Below are positions 5,574 to 8,033 of a DNA stretch of 8,033 bases, piece after piece. Positions within the stretch are counted from its first letter, which is position 1, and every line of letters begins with the position of its first letter. Location of the stretch: assembly GCA_047635375.1 (NCBI GenBank), contig JBLIKP010000095.1, positions 1 through 8,033 on the forward strand, in the 5' to 3' direction. Source of the DNA: JBLIKP01 sp047635375. GTDB lineage: Bacteria > Bacteroidota > Bacteroidia > Sphingobacteriales > Sphingobacteriaceae. Made by a program: the position numbers and the translations under genes. A model generated the notes under the pieces. It worked only from the letters and a program-made list of their open reading frames with translations, had not been told where the DNA came from and did not search any database.

Positions 5574-7670
5574 ATGGATATTTCTTTCAGTTTTGAGGCA
5601 TTCTCACCGATTTGGATTTTGGCTTGTGTAGTTTTTTCAGGCCTTATTTCAGGTGCGCTTTATTATAGAAATAATCGGTTATCAAAAAAATTAAGCTGGA
5701 TGCTTTTTAGCCTTCGGTTTTTTGCAGTCCTTTTACTTACATTTCTACTTATAGGACCTTTAATTAATTCGTTTAAAAAGGAAACCGAAGAGCCCTTCTT
5801 TATTGTATTAAACGATAACTCAAGTTCAATTCCTTCAAGCTACGATAATACTTTTATAGAAAAGCACCAAGACCGTTTGGAAAGGCTTTACCTATCATTA
5901 TCTAGTAAGAATAACCTAAAAGTGTACGGCTTCGGCGAAAATTTGTCCCAAACTGATTCAACCGGCTTTACAGATCCACGTACAAACCTTTCTTCCGCTT
6001 TAAGCGGAATAAAAAACAATCATGTAAATCAAAATGTGGCTGGTATTGTAATCATTTCTGATGGAATAATTAACTCTGGTTCAAACCCTCAATTAACTGA
6101 CTTAATCCCAAACACTCCAATTTATTCAATTGGAATGGGAGATACTGCGCAAAAGTCAGACCTTGTTATTGAAGAAGTTCGAGCCAATAAAAAAGCTTAT
6201 AAGGGAAATCAATTCACGATTCAGGTAGTACTTAATGCCTTTGGTATTGATAAACAACCCCTTAGACTAAGCGTAAGGCATAAAGGAAAATTAGTAGAGA
6301 AAAAAAACATAACTATTGCCCAAATCAATAAAGGTGAGTCCATTACCTTCAATCTTAAAGCAGACGAAATAGGCTTACAACGCTACTCCATAAATTTAAC
6401 AGAAGTTGCAGGAGAGATATCTTTTAAAAACAATTATTCCAACGTTTATATTGATGTATTGGAATCTAAAAGAAAGATTTTAGTCCTTGCAAATTCGCCA
6501 CATCCAGACCTAGGAGCAATTAAAAATACTATAGAAAAAAATAAAAACTACGAAGTTAATATTGAATTCAGCCCATTTTTAAATACGAAGCCTAATTCCC
6601 TGAGTAAATTTGACTTGGTGATTTTTCATCAACTTCCTGACAGATCAAATTCCATTGACAAGTTCATAAAGGAAATGAACGATAAAGGCTTATCGGCATT
6701 ATTTATTGTCGGAGCCAAATCTGATATAAACAAAATTAACGAGCTATCTGCTGGGGTTTTTATCAACTCGCCCAAACCCATATTAGATGACGCATTACCA
6801 GAAATAAACAATTCATTTTTTCAATTTAAGCTTAGCCAAACAACAATAGCCGCGCTAAAGAATTTTCCACCGTTAAAAACCCCCTTTGGAGAAATTCAGG
6901 AAAACGGTCAGACCAGCACACTCCTATATCAGAAAATCGGTTCAATAGCCACCCAAAATCCCTTAATAATCTTTAATCAAGGCCCCTTTGGAAAACGAGG
7001 AATATTACTTGGAGAGGGTGTATGGAAATGGAAATTACATGATTACCTACAGAATAAAAATCATAACGCTTTTGATGATTTAATCGGAAAGACTCTTCAA
7101 TACCTATCCTCTACCACCAACAAAAACAAATTTCAAGTCAACACAGAGAAACAAACTTACTCCACTTTTGAAAATGTAGTTTTTAATGGGATTTATTTAA
7201 ACGATAACTTTGAACCAATTAATGACCCTGAAGCTGAAATAACCATTACTGATGAGGATGGAAACACATTCCCTTATTCCTTTACAAAAACCAATTCAGC
7301 GTATTATTTAAAAACTGGGAATTTAAAAGAAGGGAATTATCGTTTTAAAGCAATTTTAAAGACCTTACCTAAAGAACTTGTGTCATTGGGTGGGTTTGCA
7401 GTTGAAACGATTAAAATCGAAGCTTTAAGGACGGTTGCGAATCACAATTTACTTTATCAACTAGCTGATAATAGTGGGGGGGCATTTTTCAATTACTCAA
7501 ACAGCCTGGACTCTATTGGCAAAAGGATTATTGATGTAAATAATTCAAAATCCATTTCTTATTACCAAAGGAGAGTTGATGAGATTATTAATTGGAAATT
7601 TCTATTCTGGATAGCCCTTTTACTTTTGGCTGTTGAATGGTTTATCCGAAAAAGGAACGGCGGGTATTAG
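5574..7670 (+). CDS. Membrane-anchored VWA-like domain protein of unknown function
   Basis: This is a 698-residue protein resembling the VWA-domain membrane proteins common in Bacteroidota. Two N-terminal membrane helices (about 11-31 and 42-64) and one near the C-terminus (about 674-690) flank a large soluble part, probably extracytoplasmic. A von Willebrand A-like domain spans about 75-195 and keeps a full metal-binding (MIDAS) pattern: Asp81-x-Ser83-x-Ser85, Thr137 and the Asp163 of IISDG. A beta-rich section (about 200-295) follows. Next is an alpha/beta section (about 300-510) starting KILVLANSPHPD, which looks like the glutamine-amidotransferase-like fold of such proteins, with no obvious catalytic Cys. 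A second beta-rich section spans about 520-615. The ATG at 5574 precedes the first helix. No promoter match was found upstream. The stop overlaps that of the FtsB/DivIC-like gene. A G7 run encodes Gly635-Gly636. Confidence 0.85.
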   Translation: MDISFSFEAFSPIWILACVVFSGLISGALYYRNNRLSKKLSWMLFSLRFFAVLLLTFLLIGPLINSFKKETEEPFFIVLNDNSSSIPSSYDNTFIEKHQDRLERLYLSLSSKNNLKVYGFGENLSQTDSTGFTDPRTNLSSALSGIKNNHVNQNVAGIVIISDGIINSGSNPQLTDLIPNTPIYSIGMGDTAQKSDLVIEEVRANKKAYKGNQFTIQVVLNAFGIDKQPLRLSVRHKGKLVEKKNITIAQINKGESITFNLKADEIGLQRYSINLTEVAGEISFKNNYSNVYIDVLESKRKILVLANSPHPDLGAIKNTIEKNKNYEVNIEFSPFLNTKPNSLSKFDLVIFHQLPDRSNSIDKFIKEMNDKGLSALFIVGAKSDINKINELSAGVFINSPKPILDDALPEINNSFFQFKLSQTTIAALKNFPPLKTPFGEIQENGQTSTLLYQKIGSIATQNPLIIFNQGPFGKRGILLGEGVWKWKLHDYLQNKNHNAFDDLIGKTLQYLSSTTNKNKFQVNTEKQTYSTFENVVFNGIYLNDNFEPINDPEAEITITDEDGNTFPYSFTKTNSAYYLKTGNLKEGNYRFKAILKTLPKELVSLGGFAVETIKIEALRTVANHNLLYQLADNSGGAFFNYSNSLDSIGKRIIDVNNSKSISYYQRRVDEIINWKFLFWIALLLLAVEWFIRKRNGGY

Positions 7671-8014
7671 TCTTCTTTTGTTATGATAAAAATATCCTCA
7701 TTTTCTCTCTTCATAAGATATTTTTCCCTTGCGAATTTTTCTAGAGTTACTTCATTCGTAGTAAGCTCCTTTAGGTCATTTCTAACTTGAATGATTTCCT
7801 TTTTGTAGTAAGCTTTATCTTTTTCTAACTGTTTCTTTTGGCTTGCTAAATCAAGTTGAGACAGAACATTGTAGCGGTCAAAAAACATTAACCAGAAAAA
7901 GAAAAGGATAAATGCAAGGATATATTTATTTTTCAAATAGGGCAAAACAGAAAGCCCCAAGCTTTTCAACTTGGGGGCTAATCTATTTATCTTATCTTGA
8001 AAATTATCTTCCAT
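7667..8014 (-). CDS. FtsB/DivIC-family septum formation initiator protein
   Basis: This is a small bitopic division protein of the FtsB/DivIC family. Family members pair with FtsL in the FtsQLB (DivIB-FtsL-DivIC) complex at the septum and help activate peptidoglycan synthesis. The 115-residue product has a cytoplasmic N-terminus of about 30 residues, one membrane helix (about 31-45), a charged heptad-like coiled coil (about 50-87) and the family tail LEKFAREKYLMKRENEDIF (91-109). The long N-terminus is more DivIC-like than the very short one of E. coli FtsB. The start is the ATG at 8014-8012; the frame stays open to the window edge but no other start is visible. The TAA stop overlaps the TAG of the convergent VWA-like gene by 4 bases. 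A terminator-like hairpin lies 35-62 bases into the gene. Confidence 0.9.
   Translation of the reverse strand: MEDNFQDKINRLAPKLKSLGLSVLPYLKNKYILAFILFFFWLMFFDRYNVLSQLDLASQKKQLEKDKAYYKKEIIQVRNDLKELTTNEVTLEKFAREKYLMKRENEDIFIITKED
7953..7979 (-). repeat. Terminator-like inverted repeat early in the FtsB/DivIC-like gene
   Basis: Read on the minus strand, AGCCCCCAAG (7979-7970) pairs with CTTGGGGCT (7961-7953) as a 9-bp stem with one bulged C and an 8-base loop. A T-rich stretch (TTTCTGTTTT) continues downstream from the end of the stem. It lies within codons 12-21 of the FtsB/DivIC-like gene and is clearly more GC-rich than its surroundings. The structure is seen in the sequence; any attenuating role is inference. 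Confidence 0.5.
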
Positions 8015-8033
8015 TAATTTAAGGATTATCCCT

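Noticed and set aside
6629..6811. Minus-strand 60-residue frame inside the VWA-like gene
   Set aside because: Antisense shadow with no start context or motif.
8019..8033. Possible C-terminus of another minus-strand gene (Arg-Asp-Asn-Pro-stop) four bases upstream of the FtsB/DivIC-like start
   Set aside because: Four codons are too few to identify a gene; a stop by chance in AT-rich sequence is just as likely.

Overview
The window looks like an ordinary chromosomal stretch from an AT-rich member of the Bacteroidota, most likely the Flavobacteriaceae. Three things support this. The gene set includes a DUF4293 membrane protein and flavobacterial-type GpsA, TruA and MsbA-like proteins. Two intergenic gaps carry near-perfect Bacteroidota promoters (TTTG/TTG, 19 bases, TANNTTTG). 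Start codons lack Shine-Dalgarno sequences and instead have A/T-rich leaders. The lineage is inferred from protein and promoter character, not from a database search.

Layout, left to right. The 3' half of gpsA (glycerol-3-phosphate dehydrogenase) enters from the left edge and converges on a DUF4293 membrane-protein gene, with the two stop codons overlapping in TTAG. A short 89-base divergent gap follows. Next comes a two-gene unit, truA (tRNA pseudouridine synthase, TTG start) and an MsbA-like ABC exporter; the exporter's ATG directly abuts the truA stop. sucD (succinyl-CoA ligase alpha subunit) and fabG (3-oxoacyl-ACP reductase) are single-gene units, each with its own Bacteroidota-type promoter and a hairpin terminator. 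A 698-residue membrane protein with a von Willebrand A-like domain follows, and it converges on an FtsB/DivIC-like cell-division gene on the minus strand, again with stops overlapping in TTAG. No gap between genes exceeds about 125 bases.

The genes serve core physiology: phospholipid precursor synthesis (gpsA), fatty acid elongation (fabG), possible lipid export (ABC exporter), the TCA cycle (sucD), tRNA modification (truA) and septum formation (FtsB/DivIC-like). Three of them touch membrane-lipid supply, but they sit in separate transcription units, so I infer no joint system. I see no mobile element, CRISPR array, RNA gene, defence system or biosynthetic cluster. I found no clear undescribed system. 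The items most worth a second look are the functionally unassigned VWA-like membrane protein and its G7 tract, a 20-bp perfect palindrome inside sucD, an AT-only inverted repeat just before the sucD start, and a terminator-like hairpin early in the FtsB/DivIC-like gene.
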